Below, in pieces: positions 1 to 10,335 of a stretch of 64,000 bases of DNA; within the stretch, counting starts at the first letter, position 1; each line of letters starts with the position of its first letter. The position numbers and the translations under genes were made by a program. The DNA is taken from assembly GCF_051535235.1 (NCBI RefSeq), contig NZ_JBPPLZ010000005.1, positions 186,001 through 250,000 on the forward strand. Direction: 5' to 3'. The notes beneath the pieces are model-generated. The model saw only the letters and a program-made list of their open reading frames with translations, ran no database searches and was not told the origin of the DNA. The stretch is from Nitrobacter sp051535235. GTDB taxonomy: Bacteria; Pseudomonadota; Alphaproteobacteria; Rhizobiales; Xanthobacteraceae.

Positions 1-162
1 GCACGAATCGAACATTCGGTCTTGCATCTCGGCAACACTCGTCACGCGATTTAAGTTCAATCGCCGTTTGTTCTGCCTCGTCGCTTGAATTTCGCATCGC
101 AGGAGTAGCAAGATGGAATCATAAACAATGAGCCGGCGAGCAACCGGCGGAGGCGGGGTACC

Positions 163-390
163 ATGAACGAACTGGTCGAGCGGTGTGCCGCGAGAGCTGG
201 CACCGATGCCGCTGTCGCGTGCGTAACCGTCGGCACGATTCCGGACTTTCAGCGCCAGGAAGGTCCGGCCGGCAAGGTTCAATCATTGATCGGTACGAGG
301 ACCGGCAGGGACAATACGACCGAACGGGCGCGATCTCTGCCGGCACGCCGCAGCCTCGCCTTTTCGCCTCAAGCACCTTCGTATTCCTGA
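163..390 (+). pseudogene. decayed small ORF, N-terminal remnant of a conserved alphaproteobacterial protein
   Basis: A 75-codon frame starts with ATG behind a good ribosome site (ggaggcgggg). Its first 45 residues (MNELVERCAARAGTDAAV..., ...EGPAGKVQSLIG) resemble from memory the start of a small family of roughly MNELVxRLAxxAGIDxAVAxKTVG followed by EGPxDKVQxLI. Several positions that are hydrophobic or charged in that family are altered (RC for RL, ACVT for AEKT, TIPDF for IILGF). After residue 45 the likeness disappears into a TRTGRDN tail rich in Arg. I read it as a truncated, mutated remnant, not an active gene. Bases 1-162 hold nothing I can support. No neighbour on the left is visible. 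Confidence 0.4.
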
Positions 391-395
391 ACGCC

Positions 396-803
396 ATGAC
401 ATATCCCATCTCCAAGCTCGAAGGTCTGAGCGCCGTCGACGCCAAGAAGCTGAGGTCCGTCGGCATCAGGACGACCGATACCTACCTGGAGGCGGCCAGC
501 ACCTCGAAAGGCCGCAAGGCGCTCGCCGCCAAGACCGGATTCAGCGAACAGCAATTGCTGGAGTGGGCCAATCTTGCCGACTACATGCGCATCCCGGGGA
601 TGGGCAACGGCAAGACCAAGCTGCTGCGCGCAGCCGGCGTCACCACGGTGCGCGAGCTGACGCATCGCAACCCTGCCCGCCTGGCTCAGGCGATGAAGGA
701 CGTGAACACCAGGCGCAAGCTCGTCAGCGTATTGCCGTCGGAGAAATCGATCGGCGACCTGATCGCGCAGGCTCGCAAGCTCCCGCTCAAGATCACCTAT
801 TGA
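396..803 (+). CDS. DUF4332-like helix-hairpin-helix protein
   Basis: The 135-residue product has two helix-hairpin-helix-like units, around residues 5-30 (ISKLEGLSAVDAKKLRSVGI) and 60-85 (MRIPGMGNGKTKLLRAAGV), the pattern of DUF4332 proteins. Such folds often bind DNA or other proteins, but no reaction is known. I chose ATG 396 because the homologous region starts there; the longer frame from 183 only runs over the upstream remnant in another frame. There is no signal peptide, so it is probably cytoplasmic. It sits 58 bases before folP on the same strand and could share a transcript. Family assignment is fairly firm; function is unknown. Confidence 0.8.
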   Translation: MTYPISKLEGLSAVDAKKLRSVGIRTTDTYLEAASTSKGRKALAAKTGFSEQQLLEWANLADYMRIPGMGNGKTKLLRAAGVTTVRELTHRNPARLAQAMKDVNTRRKLVSVLPSEKSIGDLIAQARKLPLKITY

Positions 804-861
804 GCCTACCCCTTCCGCAAAACCCGGCGTTTCCGAACAGGCTTTTTCGCGCCTTGACACC

Positions 862-1746
862 ATGTCCGGGACCGCGCAAAGCCACCGCATGGCGGCAGCC
901 GATTCCATATCCAGCCCTGTAACGGATGACACACGTCATCCGCTGCTGCACAGACTGCTGTCGCGGCCGTTTCCGGCCGTCATGGGCGTCCTGAACGTCA
1001 CTCCCGACTCCTTCTCCGACGGAGGTCAATTCATCGCGCCCGACCGCGCGCTGGCGCAGGCGCACCGCATGATCGCGGAAGGAGCCGACATCATCGATGT
1101 CGGCGCGGAATCCACCCGTCCCTACGGCTCGCAATCGGTCCCGCGCGACGAGGAGATGCGGCGGCTGGAGCCGGTGCTGGCCACTGTTGCCGCGCTCGGC
1201 ACGCCGGTGTCGATCGACAGCATGAAGTCCGAGGTCGTGGCCTGGGCATTGGAGAACGGGGCTGCCATCGCCAACGATGTCTGGGGTCTGCAGCGCGATC
1301 CTGACATGGCGAGCGTGATCGCCGCGCACGATGCACCCGTTATCGTCATGCACAACCGCGACAAGCCCGACGCCACCCTCGACATCGTGCGCGACATCGC
1401 GGCGTTCTTCGAACGATCGCTGACCATCGCGGCAAGGGCCGGGATCCCCGCCAGCCACATCGTCCTCGATCCGGGCATCGGCTTCGGCAAAACGCAGGAA
1501 CAGAGCATGATCGCGCTGGCCCGGCTCGACGAGTTGCGGACCTTCGGATTGCCGGTTCTGGTCGGCGCGTCGCGCAAGCGCTTCATCGACACGGTGGTGC
1601 CGTCGGAACCGAAGGAACGGCTCGGCGGCTCGCTCGCCGCGCATCTGATCGCGGCACGCGGCGGCGCACAGATCATCCGCACGCACGACGTAGCGGCCAC
1701 GGTGCAGGCGCTGCGCGTGGCCCACGCCATCGAGGCCAGAAGGTAA
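862..1746 (+). CDS. folP: dihydropteroate synthase
   Basis: The enzyme condenses p-aminobenzoate with hydroxymethyl-dihydropterin diphosphate to give dihydropteroate in folate synthesis. All family signatures are present in order: MGVLNVTPDSFSDGG (about residues 41-55), DVGAESTRP, SIDSMK, NDVWG, DPGIGFGKT, VGASRKRF and a final RTHDV. At 294 residues it is slightly longer than typical because of a roughly 35-residue N-terminal extension; in-frame ATG 889 would shorten it by 9. It is the first of three folate genes; folB starts 16 bases downstream. The TIM-barrel fold and cytoplasmic location are known for the family. Confidence 0.97.
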   Translation: MSGTAQSHRMAAADSISSPVTDDTRHPLLHRLLSRPFPAVMGVLNVTPDSFSDGGQFIAPDRALAQAHRMIAEGADIIDVGAESTRPYGSQSVPRDEEMRRLEPVLATVAALGTPVSIDSMKSEVVAWALENGAAIANDVWGLQRDPDMASVIAAHDAPVIVMHNRDKPDATLDIVRDIAAFFERSLTIAARAGIPASHIVLDPGIGFGKTQEQSMIALARLDELRTFGLPVLVGASRKRFIDTVVPSEPKERLGGSLAAHLIAARGGAQIIRTHDVAATVQALRVAHAIEARR

Positions 1747-1762
1747 TCAAGGATCCTCAACC

Positions 1763-2128
1763 ATGACCGGCACGATCTTCATTCGCGGCCTCGTGATCCA
1801 TGCGCAGCACGGCGTCATGCAGCACGAGACCGAAGTCGGCCAGCGCTTCGTGATGGACATCGAGCTGTCGACCGATCTGTCGGAATCCTCCCGGACCGAC
1901 CGGCTCGCCGATACCGTCTCCTATTCCAGTGTGATTGCGACCGCCAGCGCAGCGTTCAAGGACGCCAATTACAAGCTGCTCGAACGCGCGGCGGGCGCGG
2001 TCGCCAACGCGGTGCTGACGGCTTTCCCGCGCGTGAACACGATCAAAGTCACCGTGCACAAGCCCCATGCGCCGATCGCGGCGATCTTCGACGACGTCGG
2101 CATCACCCTCATCCGCGGCAGGGAATAG
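1763..2128 (+). CDS. folB: dihydroneopterin aldolase
   Basis: This 121-residue enzyme cleaves 7,8-dihydroneopterin to 6-hydroxymethyl-dihydropterin and glycolaldehyde, feeding FolK. Visible signatures are IFIRGLVIHAQHGVMQHE near the start, with the glutamate conserved in the family, the DTVSYSSV segment that binds the pterin, and VTVHKPHAPI near the C-terminus containing the catalytic-type lysine. Length is normal for the octameric FolB fold. It lies between folP (16 bases) and folK (2 bases), so translation is probably coupled. Confidence 0.96.
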   Translation: MTGTIFIRGLVIHAQHGVMQHETEVGQRFVMDIELSTDLSESSRTDRLADTVSYSSVIATASAAFKDANYKLLERAAGAVANAVLTAFPRVNTIKVTVHKPHAPIAAIFDDVGITLIRGRE

Positions 2129-2130
2129 TT

Positions 2131-2622
2131 TTGGCCAGCGTGCTGATCGCGCTTGGGGGCAACGTCGGAGACGTCCGCCAGACCTTCCGCAAGGCCATCG
2201 CCAACATCTGCGGCATGGCGCAGGCCGTGCTCGTCGCACGTTCCTCCGACTACGCCACCCCGCCCTGGGGCGACGAAAATCAGGACCGCTTCGTCAACGC
2301 CTGCATCGAGATCGACACCCGCCTCGACCCGCACGCGCTGCTGTACACGCTGCACAAGATCGAGAAGAAGTTCGGCCGCGAGCGCGGCACGGAAACCCGC
2401 TGGGGGCCGCGCACGCTGGATCTCGATCTGATCGCCTATGACGATGCCGTCCTCGACCGGCCGGAACTGAAGCTGCCGCATCCGCGCCTGTTCGAGCGCG
2501 CCTTCGTGCTGGTTCCGCTCGCCGAGATCGCGCCGGATCGCGTGATCGCGGGGCGAACGCCGGCCGAGGCGCTGGCCACTATCTCGACAGCGGGCATCGA
2601 GCGCCTGCCCAAACTCGACTGA
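2131..2622 (+). CDS. folK: 2-amino-4-hydroxy-6-hydroxymethyldihydropteridine diphosphokinase
   Basis: FolK transfers pyrophosphate from ATP to hydroxymethyl-dihydropterin, giving the FolP substrate. The 163-residue protein shows LIALGGNVGD at the N-terminus, PPWGDENQDRFVNACIEI in the pterin pocket, and the hallmark RWGPRTLDLDLI with the magnesium-binding aspartates. The start is TTG at 2131, two bases after the folB stop; no ATG or GTG gives a full-length protein, and the conserved first strand begins at residue 3. It closes the operon; palindromes follow immediately. Confidence 0.95.
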   Translation: MASVLIALGGNVGDVRQTFRKAIANICGMAQAVLVARSSDYATPPWGDENQDRFVNACIEIDTRLDPHALLYTLHKIEKKFGRERGTETRWGPRTLDLDLIAYDDAVLDRPELKLPHPRLFERAFVLVPLAEIAPDRVIAGRTPAEALATISTAGIERLPKLD

Positions 2623-2629
2623 CCTTACC

Positions 2630-2670
2630 CTAGAGCCCCGCTTCTGATGGAATCAGAAGCGGGGCTCTAG
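2630..2670. repeat. perfect 19-bp palindrome after folK, possible terminator
   Basis: Bases 2630-2648 and 2652-2670 are perfect inverted copies around a 3-base loop, with CTAG at both outer ends. Its place eight bases after the folK stop fits a terminator, though the T-run behind it is weak. The CTAGAG ends resemble palindromic intergenic elements common in Bradyrhizobium-type genomes. Confidence 0.85.
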
Positions 2671-2681
2671 GATTTTGGTTT

Positions 2682-2730
2682 GACGCGTTTTCTTCACGCG
2701 AACCGGTCCCCACTTCGCTCGAAAACGCTC
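2682..2730. repeat. intergenic repeat with gcgttttc / gaaaacgc ends
   Basis: The segment has gcgttttc at 2684-2691 and gaaaacgc at 2721-2728, with cgcgaaccgg and cacttcgctcg between them. Related copies occur at 43790-43859 and, reduced, at 63455-63502. This is a dispersed repeat family, not a coding sequence. Confidence 0.75.
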
Positions 2731-2773
2731 CTAAAGGATCGTTTGGCTTGTCGGCCGCCGCATGGCATTTTGG

Positions 2774-2851
2774 CTAGTGTGGCGGTTCAGAAGCTCGCTC
2801 CATTTTCTCCGCAAGCGCCTCAAGCGAGCTTCTGAACCCAAACCACACTAG
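2774..2851. repeat. imperfect palindrome with ctagtgt / acactag ends (copy A)
   Basis: Left arm 2774-2799 and right arm 2823-2851 are inverted copies apart from a small bulge, ending in ctagtgtgg and ccacactag. It shares its terminal CTAGTGT with the next element but not the interior, so the two look like members of one mobile palindrome class. Confidence 0.8.
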
Positions 2852-2865
2852 AATCATAAAGGTTG

Positions 2866-2941
2866 CTAGTGTCCCATTGATTCCGAAGTTCGCATCAAAG
2901 GTTGCTGCAGGGGCATGCGAACTTCGGAATCGGGACACTAG
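2866..2941. repeat. imperfect palindrome with ctagtgt / acactag ends (copy B)
   Basis: Left arm 2866-2894 pairs with right arm 2916-2941 apart from a 3-base insertion in the left arm; the ends are ctagtgtccc and gggacactag. It finishes 26 bases before the mutA start, so it forms most of the mutA leader and may carry or replace the promoter. The region 2623-2967 holds only these repeats. Confidence 0.8.
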
Positions 2942-2967
2942 ACGGCTTTTTCGCAACCGAGCGCACA

Positions 2968-4860
2968 ATGCCCGCTGCTCCCGACGACGTGGTTTCCGAT
3001 CTGCCGCTGGCCGCCGATTTCGCGCCGGCCACAGTGGACGACTGGCGCAAGCTGGTCGATGGGGTCCTGAAAGGCGCGCCGTTCGAGACGCTGATCGCAA
3101 AGACCTATGACGGCCTCGCGATCGAGCCGATCTATACGCGTGCGAAAGGCGCGCACGCCATCGCCAGCCGCGCAGCAGGCGCCCCCTGGCAGGTGATGCA
3201 GCGGATCGATCATCCCGATGCGGCGCAAGCCAACGCGCAGGCGCTTCACGACCTGGACAACGGCGCCAGTGGCTTGACGCTGGTGTTTGCTGACGCGATC
3301 GGCGCTCGCGGCTTTGGACTGCCGCCGACGGCGGAGGCTGTCGCAAAAGCTCTCGATGGGGTTTGTCTCGACGCAGGCATCTCGATCGAACTGGAGATGG
3401 GGCCGCAGTCGCGCGCGATCGCCCTGTGCATTGCCGACGACATCAGGACCAGAGGGGTAGACCCGGCGGCCTGTGACATCCGCTTCGGCCTCGACCCGCT
3501 CGGCGCCTGCGCGGCATCGGGATCGAGTCCCTCGCCCTGGAGCGACATCGCTCCGGCAGTCGCCGAGACCGCGAAGAAGCTCACCGCCGTGGGCTTCCAC
3601 GGTCCCTTTCTCGTCGCCGACGGTCGGATCATTCACGACGCCGGCGGATCCGAGGCGCAGGAACTCGCCTTCGTTCTCGCATCATTGGTCGCATATCTCC
3701 GCGCGCTCGAAAGCGCCGGCATTGCGCTCGATGACGCGCGCGGCATGATTTACGCGCGACTTGCCGCCGACGCCGACCAGTTTCTGACGCTGGCGAAATT
3801 CCGCGCGTTGCGCCTGTTATGGGCGCGGGTCGAACAGGCTTGCGGCCTCGCGCCGAAACCGTTGTTCACTGCCGCCGAGACCGCGTGGCGGATGCTGACC
3901 CGGCGCGACCCATACGTGAACATGCTGCGCGCCACCATTGCTGCGTTTTCGGCCGGCCTCGGCGGCGCCGATAGCCTGACCGTGCTGCCGCATACGCTGG
4001 CGCTCGGCCTGCCGGACTCCTTCGCGCGACGCATCGCTCGCAACACGCAACTCATTCTGATCGAGGAATCCAATCTCGCCAAGGTCGCCGATCCGGCGGC
4101 GGGCTCGGGCGGCATCGAGGCGCTGACGCGGCAGCTTTGCGATGCGGCCTGGACGCAGTTTCAGGATATCGAGAAAGCTGGCGGCGCGTTCGCCGCGCTG
4201 ACGCAGAACCTGATCCAGCGCGACGTCGCCGCAACGCGCGCGGCGCGCGAGGCCGGTGTCGCAACACGCCGCGACGTTCTCACCGGCGCCAGCGAGTTTC
4301 CAAACCTGCATGAAAGGCCGGCGGCCGTACTCGACGCTGCGACGCACGCGCCTGAGCCCTGCGGCGACGCCAAGATCACCTTCGACGCACTGGCGCCGAT
4401 GCGGCTCGCCGCGGCTTTCGAACAATTGCGCAACCGCTCCGACGATTGGCTTCAAACCACCGGCGCGCGGCCGACAATCTTTCTCGCCACGCTCGGCGCC
4501 GCCGCCGACTTCACCGCGCGCGCGACCTTCGCCCGGAGTTTCTTCGAGACCGGCGGCATCGAGGCGATTGATCCGCCTTCGCCACTTCCCGTCGGGGAAA
4601 CTGTCGCCCTCGCCGCCGCCTTCAAGGCATCCGGCGCACAACTGGTCTGCCTGTGCTCCTCGGATCAGGTCTATGCCGATCAGGGGGCAGCCGCAGCGCG
4701 GACCTTACATGCCGCGGGCGCATGTCATATCTATCTGGCAGGCCGGCCGGGAAAGCTGGAGGCCACGCTGCGGTCGGCCGGCGTGCAGGATTTCATTTTC
4801 GCGGGCGTCGATGCGCTGGCGATACTGAACGACGCCTGGCGGCGACTGGAGCAACGATGA
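2968..4860 (+). CDS. mutA: methylmalonyl-CoA mutase small subunit
   Basis: MutA is the non-catalytic partner of MutB in the cobalamin-dependent isomerisation of (R)-methylmalonyl-CoA and succinyl-CoA. The 630-residue product has the mutase barrel (FRALRLLWARVEQACGL, RRDPYVNMLRATIAAF, PHTLALGLPDSFARRIARNTQ) and a C-terminal Rossmann-like domain lacking the DxHxxG cobalamin motif, as expected for this subunit. I chose ATG 2968 because the frame upstream to 2902 runs through a palindrome and shows no family likeness. The stop overlaps the next start by ATGA. The gene heads a five-gene unit ending in meaB. Confidence 0.93.
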   Translation: MPAAPDDVVSDLPLAADFAPATVDDWRKLVDGVLKGAPFETLIAKTYDGLAIEPIYTRAKGAHAIASRAAGAPWQVMQRIDHPDAAQANAQALHDLDNGASGLTLVFADAIGARGFGLPPTAEAVAKALDGVCLDAGISIELEMGPQSRAIALCIADDIRTRGVDPAACDIRFGLDPLGACAASGSSPSPWSDIAPAVAETAKKLTAVGFHGPFLVADGRIIHDAGGSEAQELAFVLASLVAYLRALESAGIALDDARGMIYARLAADADQFLTLAKFRALRLLWARVEQACGLAPKPLFTAAETAWRMLTRRDPYVNMLRATIAAFSAGLGGADSLTVLPHTLALGLPDSFARRIARNTQLILIEESNLAKVADPAAGSGGIEALTRQLCDAAWTQFQDIEKAGGAFAALTQNLIQRDVAATRAAREAGVATRRDVLTGASEFPNLHERPAAVLDAATHAPEPCGDAKITFDALAPMRLAAAFEQLRNRSDDWLQTTGARPTIFLATLGAAADFTARATFARSFFETGGIEAIDPPSPLPVGETVALAAAFKASGAQLVCLCSSDQVYADQGAAAARTLHAAGACHIYLAGRPGKLEATLRSAGVQDFIFAGVDALAILNDAWRRLEQR

Positions 4861-5321
4861 GCGAGCAGGTGAAACCGTCGCTGACCGGCGGGTGTCAGTG
4901 CGGCGCGATCCGATTTGCGCTGACTGCCGCGCCGATGCGGATCAGCATCTGCCACTGCCGCATGTGCCAGAAGGCCACCGGCGCACCGTTTGCGTCTTTC
5001 GCCGATATCCCGCGCGAGAACTTCCGCTGCACCAAAGGCTCACCGGCGACGTTTCGCTCGTCCTCGATCGCCGAACGCGGGTTCTGCGCCGCATGCGGCA
5101 CGCCGTTGAGCTTCAGCCGCATCGGCGGTCCGTGCATCGAAATCATGACCGGCGCGTTCGACCGGCCGGATTTGCTGGTGCCGACGCGGCAATATGGCAC
5201 CGAGTCCCGGCTCGGCTGGGTCGCGACCATCGTCAACCTGCCGAGCCATACCACCATGGAAAACTACGGGTCGGAGAAGATGGCAAGCATCATCAGTCAC
5301 CAGCACCCGGACCATGATTGA
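4857..5321 (+). CDS. GFA-family zinc protein (glutathione-dependent formaldehyde-activating-like)
   Basis: The 154-residue protein carries the GFA zinc motifs: GGCQCGAIRF near residue 12, CHCRMCQKATGAPF around 36-49 and FCAACGTPLSF around 77-87. These cysteines bind two zinc ions in the Mss4-like fold. Family members are mostly uncharacterised; true glutathione-formaldehyde activity is shown for few. It starts inside the mutA stop codon (ATGA) and ends 6 bases before mutB, so it is translated between the two mutase subunits, which is odd for a GFA gene. A role in mutase maturation or propionate side reactions is only inference. Confidence 0.9.
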   Translation: MSEQVKPSLTGGCQCGAIRFALTAAPMRISICHCRMCQKATGAPFASFADIPRENFRCTKGSPATFRSSSIAERGFCAACGTPLSFSRIGGPCIEIMTGAFDRPDLLVPTRQYGTESRLGWVATIVNLPSHTTMENYGSEKMASIISHQHPDHD

Positions 5322-5327
5322 ACGACG

Positions 5328-7493
<2,166 letters not shown>

Positions 7494-7600
7494 CGCAGGG
7501 GTCTGTTAAACTCTCCACACAATGATGCGTGCGCTTGTCGCGGGCATCCACCTCTCTATGATCCAAACGCCGAGACCAGGACGGCCGGAACGAGCCGGCC

Positions 7601-8425
7601 ATGACGAAGGTTGCCATGATCACCAGCCTCAGTTCTTTCGCGAGTCCGCTTCAGAAGTTTTCATGTCTCATGGCAGTCCTGATACTCGCAGGCATCGCTC
7701 CTGCCATCGCAGCCGAGCCCAAGCCCGACTTCGCCGTCAAGACGAAATACATCGACGCCAGCGTCTTGCTGGACGACGGCATCAAATCGAATGCAACGCT
7801 GGCGGCGAATTGCCTTGCCGAAGGCAAGCGCTGGGTGGAACACAACCGCGCCGACGCAGCGCAGGAGTTCAAGGCCTCACCAGACCTGTTTCGCGAGAAT
7901 CGCGCCTGGAGTTTCGAGCGCAGCTACAGCCGCGTTTCGCAGGTGGATGGTCGCTATGTCAGCGTGGTGCGCACCGACTATGCCTATACCGGCGGCGCGC
8001 ATCCCAACACCGACATCGACACCATCCTGTGGGACGACAGCGCCGGCAAACGCATCAGCATTCGGCCGTTCTTCAAGGAAACCGCCGACAACGGCGCCAC
8101 CATGAGAGCGCTGCGCGCGGCGGCCATCGCCGCCGTCAAGGCCGACAAGAAAGCGCGCGGCATCGACGACGCAGGCGGGATCGACTGGTACAAGGGCATC
8201 GAGCCGACGCTGCTGAAGGTCGGCGCGGTGACACTTGCCGCATCGACCGAACCCGGCAAAAGCGCCGGCCTCGAATTCCATTATTCGCCTTATGCGGTCG
8301 GTCCCTATGTCGAGGGATCGTTCGTCGTCTTCGTGCCTTGGCAGACCTTCGAGCCATATCTTTCGCCGCAAGGTGCTGCGATCTTCGCCGGCGACCGCGC
8401 GAAAGCAGCCAAACAGGACAAATGA
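7601..8425 (+). CDS. exported DUF3298/DUF4163-like (RsiV-type) protein
   Basis: The 274-residue product has an N-terminal hydrophobic segment (about residues 20-37, ending APAIAAEP) that looks like a signal peptide. The mature part shows SFERSYSRVSQVDGRYVSVVRTDYAYTGGAHPN, the region typical of DUF4163/DUF3298 proteins, and a later FVVFVPWQTFEPYLSP. Related domains occur in the sigma-V anti-sigma RsiV and polysaccharide deacetylase PdaC, where they sit outside the membrane. ATG 7601 was taken; ATG 7616 is also possible. It lies between mutB and meaB, overlapping the latter by ATGA, although an envelope protein has no obvious link to methylmalonyl-CoA metabolism. Confidence 0.8.
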   Translation: MTKVAMITSLSSFASPLQKFSCLMAVLILAGIAPAIAAEPKPDFAVKTKYIDASVLLDDGIKSNATLAANCLAEGKRWVEHNRADAAQEFKASPDLFRENRAWSFERSYSRVSQVDGRYVSVVRTDYAYTGGAHPNTDIDTILWDDSAGKRISIRPFFKETADNGATMRALRAAAIAAVKADKKARGIDDAGGIDWYKGIEPTLLKVGAVTLAASTEPGKSAGLEFHYSPYAVGPYVEGSFVVFVPWQTFEPYLSPQGAAIFAGDRAKAAKQDK

Positions 8426-9402
8426 CTCGTCCCCTTTCGACCGACACCCTCGCGAGCGAGATCCGCGCCGGCAATCGCGCGGCGCTGGCGCGCGCCATCA
8501 CGCTGATCGAAAGCCGCCGCCTCGATCACGAGGCGACCGCGCGCGAGCTGGTGCAGGCGCTGTTGCCGGCAACCGGCAGCGCCATCCGCGTCGGCATCAC
8601 CGGATCGCCCGGCGTCGGCAAGTCTACAACCATCGACGCGCTCGGCATGTTCCTGATCGAGCATGGCCACAAAGTCGCGGTGCTGGCGGTGGACCCGTCC
8701 TCGACGCGCAGCGGCGGCTCGATCCTTGGCGACAAGACGCGGATGGCGCGGCTGTCGGCTTCGGACGCCGCTTATATCCGCCCCTCGCCCGCCGCCGGCA
8801 CGCTCGGTGGCGTCGCGGCCAGAACGCGCGAGGCGATGCTGCTGTGTGAGGCGGCGGGCTTCGACGTGGTGCTGGTTGAAACGGTCGGTACCGGACAGTC
8901 CGAGACCGCTGTCTGCGACATGACGGATTTCTTTCTCGCCTTGATGCTGCCCGGCGCCGGCGACGAATTGCAGGGCATCAAGAAGGGCCTCGTCGAGCTC
9001 GCCGACATGATCGCGGTCAACAAGGCGGATGGCGACAACATCAAGCGCGCCAATCGCGCGGCGGCCGAATATCGCAGCGCGCTGCATATTCTCAGTCCCC
9101 GCTCCGAGCACTGGCAGCCGCCGGTCGTGACCTATTCCGGGCTGACGGGAACAGGCATTCCGGAGTTGTGGCAGAAGATCGTCGAGCATCGCACCGCGAT
9201 GCAGGCGTCGGGCGAGTTCGCTGCGCGGCGCAGCCAGCAGCAGGTGAAGTGGATGTGGTCGATGTTCGAGGACCGCATGAAGGCGCGCCTGCGCGGCGAT
9301 GCCGCGATCCGCGCCAAAGTGAAGGCGACCGAAGCCGCGGTCGCCGAGGGCCGCATCACCCCGGCGCTGGCGGCGGACCAGATCGCGGAGTTGCTGCGGT
9401 GA
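8422..9402 (+). CDS. meaB: methylmalonyl-CoA mutase chaperone GTPase MeaB
   Basis: MeaB is a G3E-type GTPase that gates cobalamin loading and protects MutAB. In 326 residues it shows the P-loop GITGSPGVGKSTTIDALG (about 58-75), the DPSSTRSGGSILGDKTRM switch region, VLVETVGTGQSE and the guanine-specificity NKADGDN. The C-terminal helix pair (residues 270-325) for dimerisation is present. Its ATG overlaps the stop of the upstream gene by four bases, so it is the last member of the mutAB operon. Older annotations call it ArgK, a lysine/arginine/ornithine transport kinase, which is superseded. Confidence 0.96.
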   Translation: MTRPLSTDTLASEIRAGNRAALARAITLIESRRLDHEATARELVQALLPATGSAIRVGITGSPGVGKSTTIDALGMFLIEHGHKVAVLAVDPSSTRSGGSILGDKTRMARLSASDAAYIRPSPAAGTLGGVAARTREAMLLCEAAGFDVVLVETVGTGQSETAVCDMTDFFLALMLPGAGDELQGIKKGLVELADMIAVNKADGDNIKRANRAAAEYRSALHILSPRSEHWQPPVVTYSGLTGTGIPELWQKIVEHRTAMQASGEFAARRSQQQVKWMWSMFEDRMKARLRGDAAIRAKVKATEAAVAEGRITPALAADQIAELLR

Positions 9403-9423
9403 GTTGTATTAAACCTGCTTTCA

Positions 9424-9550
9424 TCATGGCCGGGCATAGCCGTTCGAAGAACGGCGTCGCTTCCGCTCGCCTACGCCCGGCCATTCACGTCTTGTTTTCT
9501 GTGATCCGTCACAACAGAAGACGTGCATGCCCGGCACAAGGCCGGGCATG
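9424..9550. repeat. composite intergenic repeat between meaB and pcp
   Basis: The stretch contains catggccgggcat followed by cgcccggccat (9426-9484), an imperfect palindrome cgtcttgttttctgtg / cacaacagaagacg (9488-9524), and a perfect atgcccggc / gccgggcat hairpin at 9527-9549. The last hairpin recurs at 43871-43893. The array abuts and supplies the start region of the next gene. Confidence 0.75.
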
Positions 9551-10231
9551 ACGGCCGAGGTTCCGTTGTCTCAAGACCTCCGCATCCTCGTCACCGGCTT
9601 CGGCCCCTTTCCCGGCACGCCGTTCAATCCGACCATGCCGCTGGTCGGGCGGCTGGCGAGGCTGCGTCGGCCCGCGCTGGACGACGTCGCGATCGCAACC
9701 CACGTTTTCCGCGTCGCTTACGAGACGGTGGACCGCGAACTGCCGCAACTGCTTGCAACGCATCGTCCGCATGCGCTGCTGATGTTCGGCCTCGCGACGC
9801 GCACGCCGTGGCTCCGGATCGAGACCCGCGCGCGCAACGCGGCGACGGCGATCTGGCCGGACCTTAACGGCGCGCGGATGCGCAAGAGATCGATTGCAAG
9901 CACGGCGGGCGCGCGCGCCTTCGGGCCGCATGTCGTCAGGCTGCTGCGCGCGGCGCGGGCAACCGGCATCGACGCGCGCGCCTCGCGCGACGCCGGTTGC
10001 TATCTCTGCAACTACCTGTGCTGGCGCGCCATCGAGGCCACGCGCCAAGAAGCGGGGCCGCGCCTCGCCGCCTTCATCCATGTTCCGCCGCTGAAGCGCG
10101 ACGGCTCGGCTCATGTTCCCGGCGGAATCACGCTGGAGCATCTGGCCGATGCCGGCGAGGCCATGCTGCTGGAGATGGTGAAAGCGGCACGGCGGGCGAG
10201 ACACGCGGGGTTGGTTCCAAACTCATTGTGA
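9548..10231 (+). CDS. pcp: pyroglutamyl-peptidase I-like (C15) cysteine peptidase
   Basis: C15 peptidases remove N-terminal pyroglutamate from peptides. This 227-residue protein has ILVTGFGPFPGTPFNPT at the start, RIETRARNAA carrying the likely catalytic glutamate, SRDAGCYLCNYLCW with the active cysteine (about residue 154) and AFIHVPP with the histidine. The segment around the glutamate (GLATRTPWLRIETRA) departs from the usual GxAGGRxxIxxER form, so specificity may differ. ATG 9548 lies inside the right arm of a palindromic repeat; TTG 9566 would place the start just outside it. It stands alone between meaB and a transporter. Confidence 0.85.
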   Translation: MTAEVPLSQDLRILVTGFGPFPGTPFNPTMPLVGRLARLRRPALDDVAIATHVFRVAYETVDRELPQLLATHRPHALLMFGLATRTPWLRIETRARNAATAIWPDLNGARMRKRSIASTAGARAFGPHVVRLLRAARATGIDARASRDAGCYLCNYLCWRAIEATRQEAGPRLAAFIHVPPLKRDGSAHVPGGITLEHLADAGEAMLLEMVKAARRARHAGLVPNSL

Positions 10232-10335
10232 TGGCCGCGTCCTGCCCGGCGGTGGACAGTTTTGTTTGAAACGGGCATTGTGCAGCGCAGCAGCGATATC
10301 GATATGGGCTGCATGCCGATCTTCCGGACCAAACA

